A stretch of 64,000 nt of DNA from Streptomyces sp. NBC_01723 (GTDB lineage: Bacteria > Actinomycetota > Actinomycetes > Streptomycetales > Streptomycetaceae), in NCBI RefSeq assembly GCF_036246005.1, contig NZ_CP109171.1:3212001-3276000 (forward strand), read 5' to 3'. Under the pieces are notes generated by a model that was given only the letters and a program-made list of their open reading frames with translations, had not been told where the DNA came from and searched no databases. Below are positions 16,442-25,719 of this stretch, in pieces; the first letter of the stretch is position 1, and the number at the start of each line of letters is the position of its first letter. The translations under genes were made by a program, and so were the position numbers.

Positions 16442-18010
16442 ATGGACGACGAGACGACGACCTACGACTACGTGATCATCGGTGGCGGCACGGCGGGCTC
16501 GGTGCTGGCCGCGCGACTGAGCGAGGACCCGGCCTGCCGGGTCTGCGTGGTGGAGGGAGGTCCCAGCGACGTCGGCGACGAGCGCATCCTGCGGCTGCGC
16601 AACTGGATCAACCTGCTCGGCTCCGAGTTCGACTACGGCTACACCACCGTGGAACAGCCGCGCGGCAACTCGCACATCCTGCACTCCCGCGCCCGCGTGC
16701 TCGGCGGCTGCTCCTCGCACAACACGCTGATCAGCTTCCTGCCGTTCCCCGAGGACCTCGACGAGTGGGCGGCCCGCGGCTGCGACGGCTGGGGGCCCGA
16801 GACGATCCTGCCGTACCGGCAGCGGCTGCAGAACACGATCGTTCCCGTCGGCGCCGCCGACCGCAATCCGATCGCCCAGGACTTCGTCACCGCCGCCGCC
16901 GCGCGGCTCGGTGTCCCGGTCGTGGAGGACTTCAACGCCCGTCCGTTCACCGACGGCACCGGCTTCTTCTCCCTGGCGTACGACCCGGAGACCAACATCC
17001 GCTCCTCGGCCTCGGTCGCCTACCTGCACCCCGTCCTGAACCGGCCCAACCTGACGCTGCGTCTGGAGACCTGGGCGTACCGGCTGCTGCCCGACGGCGA
17101 GGGCCGCTTCACCCGCGTCCAGGTCCGCAACCCCGACGGCTCCCTGTCGACCCTGGAGGCCGAGGCGGAGGTCCTGCTGTGCGCCGGGGCCATCGACACG
17201 CCGCGGCTGCTCATGCTCTCCGGCATCGGCCCCGCCGACCACCTGCGCGACCTGGGCATCGAGGTCCGCGCGGACCTGCCCGGGGTGGGCGAGAACCTGC
17301 TGGACCACGCCGAGTCGGTGATCGTGTGGGAGACCCGCGGACCGCTGCCGCCCAACTCGGCCATGGACTCCGACGCCGGCCTCTTCGTACGCCGCGACCC
17401 GGCGGGCGGCCCCCGCCCGGACCTGATGTTCCACTTCTACCAGGTGCCGTTCACGGTCAACACCGAACGGCTTGGCTACCCGGCCCCGCAGCACGGCGTC
17501 TGCATGACGCCGAACGTGCCGCGCGCCCGCTCCGTCGGCCGCATGTGGCTGACCAGCGCCGACCCGGAGGTCAAACCGGCGCTGGACTTCCGCTACTTCA
17601 CCGACCCGGACGGACACGACGAGCGCACCGTCGTCGACGGTCTGCGGATCGCCCGCGAGGTGGCGGCCACCGCCCCGCTCAGCGACTGGCTGCTGCGCGA
17701 GGTGGCCCCCGGCCCGGACGTGACGTCGGACGCGGACCTCTCCGAGTACGGGCGCCGCGCCGCGCACACCGTGTACCACCCGGCGGGGACCTGCCGGATG
17801 GGCGCCGACGACGATCCGCTCGCGGTGCTCGATCCGCAGCTCAGGCTGCGCGGGCACGACGGGCTGCGGGTCGTGGACGCGTCCGTCTTCCCCACGATGC
17901 CGACGATCAACCCGATGATCACGGTGCTGCTGGCCGCCGAGCGCGCGGCGGACCTCATCACCGCCCGGCCCGCCCCGCGTCCGCTGACGACGGAAGGACA
18001 GGAGCGGTGA
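16442..18010 (+). CDS. betA: GMC-family choline dehydrogenase-like flavoenzyme
   Basis: A 522-residue GMC oxidoreductase. The FAD-binding IIGGGTAGSVLAARL motif starts near residue 12, GGCSSHN is the first GMC signature near residue 87, and GAIDTPRLLMLSGIG is the second. YHPAGTCRMG and NPMITV near the C-terminus hold the catalytic His and Asn. It follows the aldehyde dehydrogenase by 26 bases and overlaps the permease start (GTGA). In this setting it most likely oxidises choline or a similar alcohol to the aldehyde. Other GMC alcohol oxidases share these motifs. Confidence 0.85.
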   Translation: MDDETTTYDYVIIGGGTAGSVLAARLSEDPACRVCVVEGGPSDVGDERILRLRNWINLLGSEFDYGYTTVEQPRGNSHILHSRARVLGGCSSHNTLISFLPFPEDLDEWAARGCDGWGPETILPYRQRLQNTIVPVGAADRNPIAQDFVTAAAARLGVPVVEDFNARPFTDGTGFFSLAYDPETNIRSSASVAYLHPVLNRPNLTLRLETWAYRLLPDGEGRFTRVQVRNPDGSLSTLEAEAEVLLCAGAIDTPRLLMLSGIGPADHLRDLGIEVRADLPGVGENLLDHAESVIVWETRGPLPPNSAMDSDAGLFVRRDPAGGPRPDLMFHFYQVPFTVNTERLGYPAPQHGVCMTPNVPRARSVGRMWLTSADPEVKPALDFRYFTDPDGHDERTVVDGLRIAREVAATAPLSDWLLREVAPGPDVTSDADLSEYGRRAAHTVYHPAGTCRMGADDDPLAVLDPQLRLRGHDGLRVVDASVFPTMPTINPMITVLLAAERAADLITARPAPRPLTTEGQER

Positions 18011-19509
18011 CCCAGCCGGCGACGCCGGGCGGCGCCGCGGAATCCGGCCCCCAGGAGGGCGAGTCGGAGTTCCGCAAGGAGATGGGCCCGTGGGCGAACT
18101 TCGCCCTCGGCTTCACCTATCTGTCCCCGGTCGTGAGCACGTACACCCTGTTCGGCACGGCCCTCGCCGACGGCGGCCCGCCGATGATCTGGGCGTTCGT
18201 GCTGGCGGGCTGCGGTCAGTTCCTCGTCGCCCTGGTCTTCGGCGAGGTCGTCGCGCAGTACCCGATCGCGGGCGGCGTCTACCCGTGGGCGCGGCGGCTG
18301 TGGGGCAAGCGCTGGGCGTGGATGACCGGGTGGGTGTACCTCTGGGCGCTGCTCGTCACGATCACCTCGGTCGCCTACGGTGCCGGGCCCTACATCGCCA
18401 TCCTGCTCGGCTACGACGCCACCGTGCACACCACGGTGCTGTGCACGATCGCCCTGATCGTCATCGCCGTGCTCATCAACTACGCCGGCACCAAGGCCCT
18501 GTCGTGGGCCGCGCTGATCGGCTTCAGCGCGGAGCTGATCGGCGCGCTCGCCGTCGGCATCATCCTGCTCACCACGCACCGCTTCCACGGGCTCGGCGTC
18601 CTCTTCGACGACTACGGCGCCGCCGGCGACGGCTCCTACCTGCCCGTCTTCCTGGGGGCGGCGATCATCGGCTTCTACCAGTACTACGGTTTCGAGGCGT
18701 GCGGGGACGTCGCCGAGGAGGTGGCGCATCCCGGCAAGGTCATCCCCAAGGCGATGCGGCGCACCATCTACGTCGGCGGGGCGGCGGCGACGTTCACCTG
18801 TCTGACGCTGCTGCTGGCGGTCGTGGACTACCGGGCGGTGATCTCGGGCGAGGACTCCGACCCGGTGGTCCGGGTGCTGTTCGACGCCCTCGGGGAGGCC
18901 GGCGCGCGGCTGGTGATGGCCGTGGTGCTGATCTCGTTCCTGTCCTGCACGATCAGCCTCCAGGCCGCGGCGGGGCGGCTGATCTACTCGTACGCCCGGG
19001 ACGAGATGATCATCGGCCACAAGCTGCTGCGGACGTTCTCACCGAAGCGCGCGGTGCCCGAGTACGCGCTGCTGCTCGCCGCCGTCATCCCGGCGCTGAT
19101 CGCGGTGGGTTCGCTGATCTCCGAGGACGCCCTCACCAAGATCGTCTCGTTCGCGATCCTCGGCATCTACGCGGCGTTCCAGATGGTCGTCCTCGCCGCG
19201 CTGCGGGCCCGGCTCAAGGGCTGGCGGCCGGGCGGGGAGTTCCGGATGGGTCGCTGGGGGATGCTGGTGAACGTCGGGGCGCTCGCCTACGGCCTCTTCG
19301 CCATCATCAACATCTCCTGGCCGCGCACGCCGGACGTGCCCTGGTACGACAACTGGATCGTGCTGCTCAGCGGCGGCATCGTGCTGGCGGTGGGTCTCCT
19401 GTACATGTTCACGACCCACCACTACGGCCGCAGCGACGCACCGGCGGGCGTCGCGATCCCGGACCGGGACAGGGCGAGCGCCGGCGGGGGAAAAACGAAC
19501 CCGGACTAG
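18007..19509 (+). CDS. APC-family amino acid/choline permease
   Basis: A 500-residue integral membrane transporter with about twelve predicted helices. The first is preceded by FRKEMGPWANFALGFTYLSP, and GGVYPWARRLWGK is the APC helix-3 loop. A cytosolic C-terminal tail ends ASAGGGKTNPD. The GTG start at 18007 overlaps the previous stop. It resembles the amino acid/GABA and amine permease subgroup of APC proteins and probably imports the substrate of the two enzymes upstream. Its TAG stop overlaps the TAG of the convergent gene within a single CTAG. Confidence 0.88.
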   Translation: MTQPATPGGAAESGPQEGESEFRKEMGPWANFALGFTYLSPVVSTYTLFGTALADGGPPMIWAFVLAGCGQFLVALVFGEVVAQYPIAGGVYPWARRLWGKRWAWMTGWVYLWALLVTITSVAYGAGPYIAILLGYDATVHTTVLCTIALIVIAVLINYAGTKALSWAALIGFSAELIGALAVGIILLTTHRFHGLGVLFDDYGAAGDGSYLPVFLGAAIIGFYQYYGFEACGDVAEEVAHPGKVIPKAMRRTIYVGGAAATFTCLTLLLAVVDYRAVISGEDSDPVVRVLFDALGEAGARLVMAVVLISFLSCTISLQAAAGRLIYSYARDEMIIGHKLLRTFSPKRAVPEYALLLAAVIPALIAVGSLISEDALTKIVSFAILGIYAAFQMVVLAALRARLKGWRPGGEFRMGRWGMLVNVGALAYGLFAIINISWPRTPDVPWYDNWIVLLSGGIVLAVGLLYMFTTHHYGRSDAPAGVAIPDRDRASAGGGKTNPD

Positions 19510-20132
19510 GCCGGTGCGCCCAGCTCCGCCCACACCCGCTTGCCGGCCACCCCCGGTGTCCGTACGACGCCCCAGTCCAGGCACAGCCGCTGCACGATGA
19601 ACATGCCGTGTCCGCCGGGCCTTCCGGCCCGGTGCGGGGTGCGCGGCGCCGGCTGGCCGGTACCGCGGTCGGATACCTCCACCCGGATCACCTTCTTCTC
19701 ACAGGTGATCCGCAGCTCGTCCGGTCCCTCGGCGTGCAGACAGGCGTTGGTGACCAGCTCGGACACCACGAGCAGTACGTCCTCGGCGGCGGCCCGCTGG
19801 TCCGCGGTGGCGGAGGGCAGCCAGCCCCACGCGTACAGCGCCTCGCGGGTGAAGTCACGGGCGAGCGGGACGACCCCGCTCGCGTCCTCGAAGTTCAGCA
19901 GGCGGACCTGCCGCCCGCCCTCCGAGACGGGGCCGGGCGGGGCGTGAGCCGCGCTCCCGGAAGCCGCCGGGGCCGCGCCCGCGGGTACGGGAGCGCCCAT
20001 CACGGCGGCCTGCCCGGCGGGCACGCCGCCCTCGGACTCCCCGGTTCCGGGCACGCCCCCCTCGGGCGCCCCGGAAGCGCCGCCGGACTCCGGACCGCGG
20101 TCGCCCGGCGAGTAGGGCCGGGTGGTGCTCAT
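19506..20132 (-). CDS. RsbW-like ATP-binding regulator (anti-sigma factor-type kinase)
   Basis: A 208-residue protein. A Pro/Gly/Ala-rich N-terminal tail of about 75 residues precedes a histidine-kinase-like ATPase domain: ELVTNACLHAEG is the N-box near residue 125, DRGTGQP the G1 box and GGHGMFIVQRL the G2 box. Proteins of this class bind SigB-type sigma factors or phosphorylate STAS antagonists. It lies downstream of a STAS gene on the same strand, and a SigB-family sigma gene is divergent 250 bases further on. This matches, from memory, the sigI/arsI/prsI locus of S. coelicolor. Partner assignment is by context. Confidence 0.85.
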   Translation of the reverse strand: MSTTRPYSPGDRGPESGGASGAPEGGVPGTGESEGGVPAGQAAVMGAPVPAGAAPAASGSAAHAPPGPVSEGGRQVRLLNFEDASGVVPLARDFTREALYAWGWLPSATADQRAAAEDVLLVVSELVTNACLHAEGPDELRITCEKKVIRVEVSDRGTGQPAPRTPHRAGRPGGHGMFIVQRLCLDWGVVRTPGVAGKRVWAELGAPA

Positions 20133-20256
20133 CAGCGCTTCACCTCACCGATCCACCAGTTCACATTTCAAGTCTTGGACAGGAACGTCGTACAGCCGAC
20201 TCAGGGTCTCTCCTGCCCGACCGGGCCGTCCGAACACCCCTGCAATCGACACGAAA

Positions 20257-20287
20257 CACGGGACGAGGCGAAAACGCCCGTCCCGTG
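20257..20287 (-). terminator. Hairpin terminator between STAS and RsbW-like genes
   Basis: Nine-base stem CACGGGACG / CGTCCCGTG (20257-20265, 20279-20287) with a partly paired loop, in the 194-base gap downstream of the STAS gene. It has no long U run, so attenuation rather than full termination is possible. Confidence 0.5.
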
Positions 20288-20326
20288 AGGCGCACGAAAC
20301 CCGCCGACGGCCGGACAAGAACCGGC

Positions 20327-20704
20327 TCAGCCGGACTCGTCGGCCAGGGCGGCCGCAAGCGTGTCGTGCAGCGTGAAGACCGCTTCGGCCCCCGTGATCT
20401 CGAAGACACGGGCCACCACCGGCTGCATGGCCACCAGATGCACACCGCCCCCTGCGGCCTCCGCCTTCAGCCGCGCGCCGAGCAGGACGTTGAGTCCCGT
20501 GGAGTCGCAGAACTCCAGGCGCGAGCAGTCGACGACAAGGCGATTGAATCCCTTGGCGAGGCACTCCTCCAGCGGCTCGCGCAACAGCTCGGCGGTGTGG
20601 TGATCCAACTCACCCGCCGGGGTCACGACGGCGCTGGGGCCCTCTTCCCGTACCTCGACCAGAAGCCGGCCCGACTGGGCACTGCCGACCGTCCCGCGGT
20701 CCAT
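20327..20704 (-). CDS. STAS-domain anti-sigma factor antagonist
   Basis: A 125-residue single STAS domain. DCSRLEFCDSTGLNVLL near residue 60 carries the Ser-Thr pair that RsbW-type kinases phosphorylate. I chose the ATG at 20704 with GGGAGAG upstream; an ATG at 20728 would add eight residues. When unphosphorylated, such proteins bind the anti-sigma factor and free the sigma factor. The gene is divergent from the sigma gene at 20957 and shares a promoter region with it. A SigB-like promoter precedes it, suggesting autoregulation. Confidence 0.92.
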   Translation of the reverse strand: MDRGTVGSAQSGRLLVEVREEGPSAVVTPAGELDHHTAELLREPLEECLAKGFNRLVVDCSRLEFCDSTGLNVLLGARLKAEAAGGGVHLVAMQPVVARVFEITGAEAVFTLHDTLAAALADESG

Positions 20705-20776
20705 GCCGTTTCTCTCTCCCGAGGTCATGACTGCTTGCTGACGACCTCGAACACTACGCCTTCCGCACGCACTCCG

Positions 20777-20800
20777 ACACCCGAACAACCGCACACAAAC
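20777..20800 (-). promoter_or_regulatory. SigB-type promoter for the STAS gene
   Basis: On minus, GTTT (20797-20800), a 14-base spacer and GGGTGT (20777-20782) match the Streptomyces SigB-family consensus GTTT-N14-16-GGGTAT with one mismatch. It lies about 75 bases upstream of the STAS start, a sensible leader length. Confidence 0.55.
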
Positions 20801-20956
20801 GGACATAAGCGTACAGAGCACACTTGCGATCGCCTCGGTAAACCCGGTAGGCCTAGGTGGACACGTAAAACGACACGGCCGGCTTTGGAGGCGCCGCACA
20901 CCGCAGTGCACGCAATTGGCTTCGGCAGCCGTATGCCGAGAACGATGGAGGACACC

Positions 20957-21871
20957 ATGTCACCCCGGCTCGACGGATCGCGTACCCAAGAAGCGACGTC
21001 GGCACTCCTTCCGGAACATCTGGATCCCATCGAGCACCCCGACGCCGTCGTCGACCACGACGGCGCACTCGCCGGGCTTCCGGACATCCCCGCGTACGAC
21101 GAGGTCGCTCCGGCGGACGCCAGGGCTCTGTCCAAGACCCTCTTCGGGCGACTGGAGTCGCTGGAGGAAGGCACCTACGAGTACGCGTACGTACGCAACA
21201 CGCTCGTCGAGCTGAACCTGGCTCTGGTCAAGTTCGCCGCCTCCCGCTTCCGCTCGCGCAGCGAGCCGATGGAGGACATCATCCAGGTCGGCACGATCGG
21301 CCTGATCAAGGCGATCGACCGCTTCGAGCTGTCGCGCGGTGTGGAGTTCCCCACGTTCGCGATGCCGACCATCATCGGCGAGATCAAGCGCTTCTTCCGC
21401 GACACCTCGTGGTCCGTGCGCGTCCCGCGCCGCCTCCAGGAGCTGCGGCTCGACCTCGCCAAGGCGGGCGACGAGCTGGCCCAGCGGCTCGACCGCGCCC
21501 CCACCGTGACCGAGCTGGCCGAGCACCTCGGCCTGACCCGGGACGAGGTCGTCGAGGGCATGGCGGCGTCGAACGCCTACACCGCCTCCTCGCTGGACGC
21601 CCAGCCGGAGGAGGACGACGCCGAGGGTGCGCTCGCCGACCGGATCGGCTACGAGGACCACGGGCTCGAGGGCATCGAGTACGTCGAGTCGCTGAAGCCG
21701 CTGATCGCCGAGCTGCCCGCCCGGGACCGGAAGATCCTCTCCCTCCGCTTCGTCGCGGGCATGACCCAGTCGGAGATCGGCGAGGAGCTGGGCATCTCCC
21801 AGATGCACGTGTCGCGGCTGTTGTCGCGCACGCTCGTGCGGCTGCGCAAGGGGCTCACGGTCGAGGAGTGA
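20957..21871 (+). CDS. SigB/SigF-family RNA polymerase sigma factor
   Basis: A 304-residue group 3 sigma-70 factor. The N-terminal extension of about 45 residues is followed by region 2 (PMEDIIQVGTIGLIKAID, then FPTFAMPTIIGEIKRFFRD), region 3 (APTVTELAEHLG) and region 4 with MTQSEIGEELGISQMHVSRLL as the -35-binding helix-turn-helix. GGAGGACACC precedes the ATG at 20957. Such factors drive osmotic, oxidative or developmental stress regulons in Streptomyces. The neighbouring ATPase and STAS genes are its likely regulators. The location beside hut genes suits S. coelicolor sigI, though I do not assign the name. Confidence 0.93.
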   Translation: MSPRLDGSRTQEATSALLPEHLDPIEHPDAVVDHDGALAGLPDIPAYDEVAPADARALSKTLFGRLESLEEGTYEYAYVRNTLVELNLALVKFAASRFRSRSEPMEDIIQVGTIGLIKAIDRFELSRGVEFPTFAMPTIIGEIKRFFRDTSWSVRVPRRLQELRLDLAKAGDELAQRLDRAPTVTELAEHLGLTRDEVVEGMAASNAYTASSLDAQPEEDDAEGALADRIGYEDHGLEGIEYVESLKPLIAELPARDRKILSLRFVAGMTQSEIGEELGISQMHVSRLLSRTLVRLRKGLTVEE

Positions 21872-21897
21872 TCCTCACCGGACGACGCTTGCCCTCC

Positions 21898-21929
21898 AGG
21901 GGGGTGGTCCGAGGCCGGGCCGCCCCCCT
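21898..21929. terminator. Hairpin between convergent sigma and hutI genes
   Basis: An 11-base stem with two G·U pairs (21898-21908 / 21919-21929) in the 67-base gap between convergent genes, with a C/G-rich run at its base. Confidence 0.6.
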
Positions 21930-21938
21930 TCGGGCTGC

Positions 21939-23114
21939 TCAGACCACGCGTACGCCGCGCCGCCAGACCCCGCTGACCAGCGGCACGCCCGGCCGGTAGG
22001 CGAGGTGCACGTGGCTCGGGGCGTCGAGGAGCGTCAGATCGGCGTACGCGCCCGGCGTGAGGCGGCCGACGTCGTCACGGCGCAGCGCGGCGGCGCCGCC
22101 CGCGGTGGCCGACCAGACCGCCTCGTCCGGCGTCATCCCCATGTCCCGCACCGCGAGCGCGACGCAGAACGGCACCGAGGACGTGAAGGACGACCCCGGG
22201 TTGCAGTCGGTGGACAGCGCGACCGTGACCCCCGCGTCGAGCAGGCGCCGGGCGTCCGGCCACTCGGCGCGGGTGGAGAACTCGGCGCCCGGCAGCAGCG
22301 TGGCGACCGTCCTGCCGCCCGCCAGCGCGTCCACGTCGGCGTCGGTGAGGTGGGTGCAGTGGTCGGCGCTGGCGGCGTCGAGTTCGACCGCGAGCTGGAC
22401 GCCCGGGCCGTAGGAGAGCTGGTTGGCGTGGACGCGGGGGTGCAGGCCCCTGGCCCTGCCCGCGGTGAGGATCGCGCGGGCCTGGTCGCCGTCGAAGGCG
22501 CCCTTCTCGCAGAACACGTCGATCCAGCGGGCGTGCGGCGCGCAGGCGTCGAGCATCTCGCCGGTGACGAGGGCGACGTAGGCGGCGGGGTCGTCGGCGA
22601 GTTCGGGGGCGACGATGTGCGCGCCGAGGAAGGTGACCTCGTCGGTGTGGCGGGCGGCGACGCGCAGGGCGCGGGACTCGTCGGCGGTGGTCAGGCCGTA
22701 GCCGGACTTGGTCTCGAAGGTCGTCGTGCCCTGGCGCAGGGCCTCCGCGAGGTAGCGGGTGAGACCCGCCTCCAGTTCCGCGTCGCTGGCGGCGCGGGTG
22801 GCGGCGACGGTGGTGCGGATGCCGCCGGCGCCGTAGGGGCGGCCGGACATGCGGGCGTTGAACTCCTCGGTGCGGTCGCCGCCGAAGAGGAGGTGCGAGT
22901 GCGAGTCCACGAAGCCGGGCAGGACCGCCCGGCCCCCGGCGTCGACCCGGTTGTCAGTGGCGGGTGCTCTGCTTGATTCACCGGTCCACGCGACGCGGTC
23001 GCCGTCGATGACGACGGCCGCGTCCCGGACCAGTCCGAGCGGGGAGCTGTCACCGAGGGAGGGGTCGTTGGTGACGAGTGCGGCGATGTTGGTGATGACG
23101 GTGCTGGTACTCAT
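21939..23114 (-). CDS. hutI: Imidazolonepropionase
   Basis: A 391-residue amidohydrolase-fold enzyme that opens 4-imidazolone-5-propionate to N-formimino-L-glutamate, step three of histidine degradation. [16 protein letters not shown] near residue 75 binds metal and substrate. [26 protein letters not shown] and [11 protein letters not shown] continue the HutI signature. Length is near the usual 400. The ATG overlaps the hutF stop (ATGA). It is the last gene of a four-gene hut operon running hutU, M20 hydrolase, hutF, hutI. Confidence 0.96.
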   Translation of the reverse strand: MSTSTVITNIAALVTNDPSLGDSSPLGLVRDAAVVIDGDRVAWTGESSRAPATDNRVDAGGRAVLPGFVDSHSHLLFGGDRTEEFNARMSGRPYGAGGIRTTVAATRAASDAELEAGLTRYLAEALRQGTTTFETKSGYGLTTADESRALRVAARHTDEVTFLGAHIVAPELADDPAAYVALVTGEMLDACAPHARWIDVFCEKGAFDGDQARAILTAGRARGLHPRVHANQLSYGPGVQLAVELDAASADHCTHLTDADVDALAGGRTVATLLPGAEFSTRAEWPDARRLLDAGVTVALSTDCNPGSSFTSSVPFCVALAVRDMGMTPDEAVWSATAGGAAALRRDDVGRLTPGAYADLTLLDAPSHVHLAYRPGVPLVSGVWRRGVRVV

Positions 23115-24505
23115 GGCGTCCGTGGCGTCCTCGTGGGGGCGGGGTTGGGTGATGGCTGGGCGCGCAGGGCTTCCACGGCCCGCGCGAGGGCCCGCGGCAC
23201 CTCGGGTACGAGGGTGTGCGCCCCGTCGCGTACGACGTGCCGTCCGCCCACGACCGTGTGCCGTACGTCCGCTGCCGTCGCGGCGAATACGGCCGTCTCG
23301 GCGCCGAGCCTGGGCAGCGGCCCCGCCGTCCTGACCGAGTCGAGGGCGACCGTCGCGAGGTCGGCGCGGGCGCCGGTCTCGATCCGGCCGGTGTCGTCCC
23401 AGCCGAGGGCGGCGTGGCCGTCGGCGGTGGCGGCGCGCAGCAGTGCGGCGGCGGTCCAGTGGCCGCGGGTGCGGGTGCGCAGGCGCTCGTTCAGCTCCAT
23501 GGCCCGCGCCTCTTCCAGCAGGTCGACGACGGCGTGGCTGTCGGAGCCCAGGGAGAGGGGCGAGCCCGCCCGCTGGAGGGCGGCCGCGGGGCCGATGCCG
23601 TCGGCGAGGTCCCGTTCCGTGGTGGGACACATGCAGGTGCCGGTGCGGCTGCCGCCGAGCAGGGCGACGTCCTCGTCCGTGAGGTGGGTGCTGTGGACGC
23701 CGGTGGTGCGCTCCCCCAGCACGCCGTGGTCGGCCAGCAGGCGGGTGGGGGTGCGGCCGTGGACCCGGTGACAGGCGTCGTTCTCGGCGGTCTGCTCGGA
23801 CAGGTGCACGTGCAGCGGGGCCTGCCGATCCCCGGCCCAGCGCGCCACGGTCGCCAGCTGGTCCGCGGGCACGGCCCGTACGGAGTGGATCGCGGCCCCG
23901 ATCCGTGCGTGATCCCGTTCCTTGAGAAGTGAAGAGCGTCGCGCCCAGGCGTCCGCCGTCCCGTCGGAGAAGCGGCGCTGGTGGGTGTTCGGGGGCTCGC
24001 CGAAGCCGGCCGACAGGTAGCAGGTGTCCAGGAGGGTGATGCGGATGCCGGCCTCGGCGGCGGCCTCGATCAGCGCCTCGCCCATCGCGTTGGGGTCGGC
24101 GTAGGGGGTGCCGCCGGGCGCGTGGTGGACGTAGTGGAACTCGCCGACGGTGGTGATGCCGGCCAGCGCCATCTCGGCGTACACCGCGCGGGCCAGGTCT
24201 CGGTAGGTGTCCGGGTTCAGCCGGTCGGCGACGGAGTACATGACCTCGCGCCAGGTCCAGAAGGTGCCGGAGCCGACCTGGACGGTGCCGCGCAGGGCCC
24301 GGTGGAAGGCGTGGCTGTGGGCGTTGGCCAGGCCGGGCAGCGTCAGTCCGCGCAGGATCTCGGCGCCGGGGGGCGGGGTGGGCGTGTCCTGGCGGACGGC
24401 GGTGATGCGGCCGTCCGCCACCTCCACGGCGACGCCCGGCTCGACGTGCGTGCCGAGCCAGGCGTGCTCCAGCCAGTAGGTCCGGGTCCGCTCGGTGGGG
24501 GTCAC
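23111..24505 (-). CDS. hutF: Formimidoylglutamate deiminase
   Basis: A 464-residue amidohydrolase. [14 protein letters not shown] near residue 60 supplies metal-binding histidines, HVHLSEQ the third, VHSTHLT the fourth and [14 protein letters not shown] the metal Asp. These match HutF, which converts N-formimino-L-glutamate to N-formyl-L-glutamate plus ammonia. The GTG start overlaps the previous stop. HutF defines the five-step histidine route, which needs an N-formylglutamate hydrolase next. The adjacent M20 enzyme is the candidate. Confidence 0.93.
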   Translation of the reverse strand: MTPTERTRTYWLEHAWLGTHVEPGVAVEVADGRITAVRQDTPTPPPGAEILRGLTLPGLANAHSHAFHRALRGTVQVGSGTFWTWREVMYSVADRLNPDTYRDLARAVYAEMALAGITTVGEFHYVHHAPGGTPYADPNAMGEALIEAAAEAGIRITLLDTCYLSAGFGEPPNTHQRRFSDGTADAWARRSSLLKERDHARIGAAIHSVRAVPADQLATVARWAGDRQAPLHVHLSEQTAENDACHRVHGRTPTRLLADHGVLGERTTGVHSTHLTDEDVALLGGSRTGTCMCPTTERDLADGIGPAAALQRAGSPLSLGSDSHAVVDLLEEARAMELNERLRTRTRGHWTAAALLRAATADGHAALGWDDTGRIETGARADLATVALDSVRTAGPLPRLGAETAVFAATAADVRHTVVGGRHVVRDGAHTLVPEVPRALARAVEALRAQPSPNPAPTRTPRTP

Positions 24506-25719
24506 GTGCAGGCCAGCCCTTCCAGTGCGTCGGCGAGTGCGTTCACCCCGGCCACGCAGTCGTCCTCGGCCGCGTACTCGGCCGGGGAGTGCGAGACGCC
24601 GGTGGGGTTGCGTACGAACAGCATGGCGGTCGGGATGCGGTCGGAGAGGATTCCGGCGTCGTGTCCGGCGCCGGTGCCGAGCACGGGGACCTTCAGTTCC
24701 GTCGCGCCGCCCAGGATGCGGGCGAGTTCGTCGCGCAGGGCGTGGTCGAACTCGACGACGGGCGTGAAGGACTCGCGGACGACGTCGAGGTCGGCTCCGT
24801 GGGCCGCGGCGTACTCGCGGGCCGCCCGCTCCACCCCGGTGACCACGGCGTCCAGGCTCTGCTGGTCGGCGGCGCGGGAGTCGAGCCAGCCGCGGACCAG
24901 GGACGGGATGGCGTTGACGCCGTTGGGCTCCACACTGATCTTGCCGAAGGTGGCGACGGCCCTCGCGAGTTCGGCCTCGCGGCGGGCGGCGAGGACGGTC
25001 TCGGCGTAGGACAGCATCGGGTCGCGGCGGTCGGCGAGGCGGGTGGTGCCGGCGTGGTTGGCCTCGCCCCGGAAGTCGAACCGCCAGCGTCCGTGCGGCC
25101 AGATGGCGGAGGCGATGCCGATCCGGTCGCCGGACAGGTCGAGGGCGCGGCCCTGCTCGACGTGGAGTTCGACGAAGGCGCCGATGCGGGCGAGCCGCTC
25201 GGGGTCCGGGCCGAGGGCGTCCGGGTCGTGGCCGGCGTCCTCCATGGCCCGCGGGAGGGTGATGCCGTCCCCGTCGGTCAGCCGGTGGGCCTGTTCCACG
25301 GTGAGTGCCCCCGCGGTGAGCCGGGAGCCGACGCAGGCCAGGCCGAAGCGGGCGCCCTCCTCGTCGCCGAAATTGACGATGCCGAGCGGCCTGGTGAACC
25401 GCGATCCCCTCCCGCGCAGTTCGTCCAGGGCGGCGAAGGCGGAGACGACACCGAGGGGCCCGTCGAAGGCGCCGCCGTCGGGCACGGAGTCCAGGTGGGA
25501 CCCGGTGACGACGGCGTCCCCGGCGGCCGGGTCACCGAGCCAGGCCCACTGGTTGCCGTTGCGGTCGGTCTCGTAGGCCAGCCCGCGCGCCTCGGCCTGC
25601 TCCTGGAACCAGGTGCGGCAGTCGGCGTCGGCGCCCGTCCAGGCGTAGCGGCGGTAGCCGCCGGAGGCGGAGCTGCGGCCGATCGGCAGCAGCTCCGCCC
25701 ACGTGCTGTGGAAGCTCAC
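24502..25719 (-). CDS. M20-family amidohydrolase (allantoate amidohydrolase-like), candidate N-formylglutamate hydrolase
   Basis: A 405-residue zinc peptidase-family hydrolase of the hydantoinase/carbamoylase group. [19 protein letters not shown] near residue 75 and [10 protein letters not shown] near residue 120 supply the metal ligands. [30 protein letters not shown] and a C-terminal GTGAGHDAG complete the family pattern. It would be annotated as allantoate amidohydrolase. It lies between hutU and hutF with GTGA overlaps at both ends, exactly where hutG would be, and no HutG-type gene is present in the window. I infer that it hydrolyses N-formyl-L-glutamate (or formimino-glutamate) in this operon. 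An allantoate role is the alternative. Confidence 0.82.
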   Translation of the reverse strand: MSFHSTWAELLPIGRSSASGGYRRYAWTGADADCRTWFQEQAEARGLAYETDRNGNQWAWLGDPAAGDAVVTGSHLDSVPDGGAFDGPLGVVSAFAALDELRGRGSRFTRPLGIVNFGDEEGARFGLACVGSRLTAGALTVEQAHRLTDGDGITLPRAMEDAGHDPDALGPDPERLARIGAFVELHVEQGRALDLSGDRIGIASAIWPHGRWRFDFRGEANHAGTTRLADRRDPMLSYAETVLAARREAELARAVATFGKISVEPNGVNAIPSLVRGWLDSRAADQQSLDAVVTGVERAAREYAAAHGADLDVVRESFTPVVEFDHALRDELARILGGATELKVPVLGTGAGHDAGILSDRIPTAMLFVRNPTGVSHSPAEYAAEDDCVAGVNALADALEGLACT

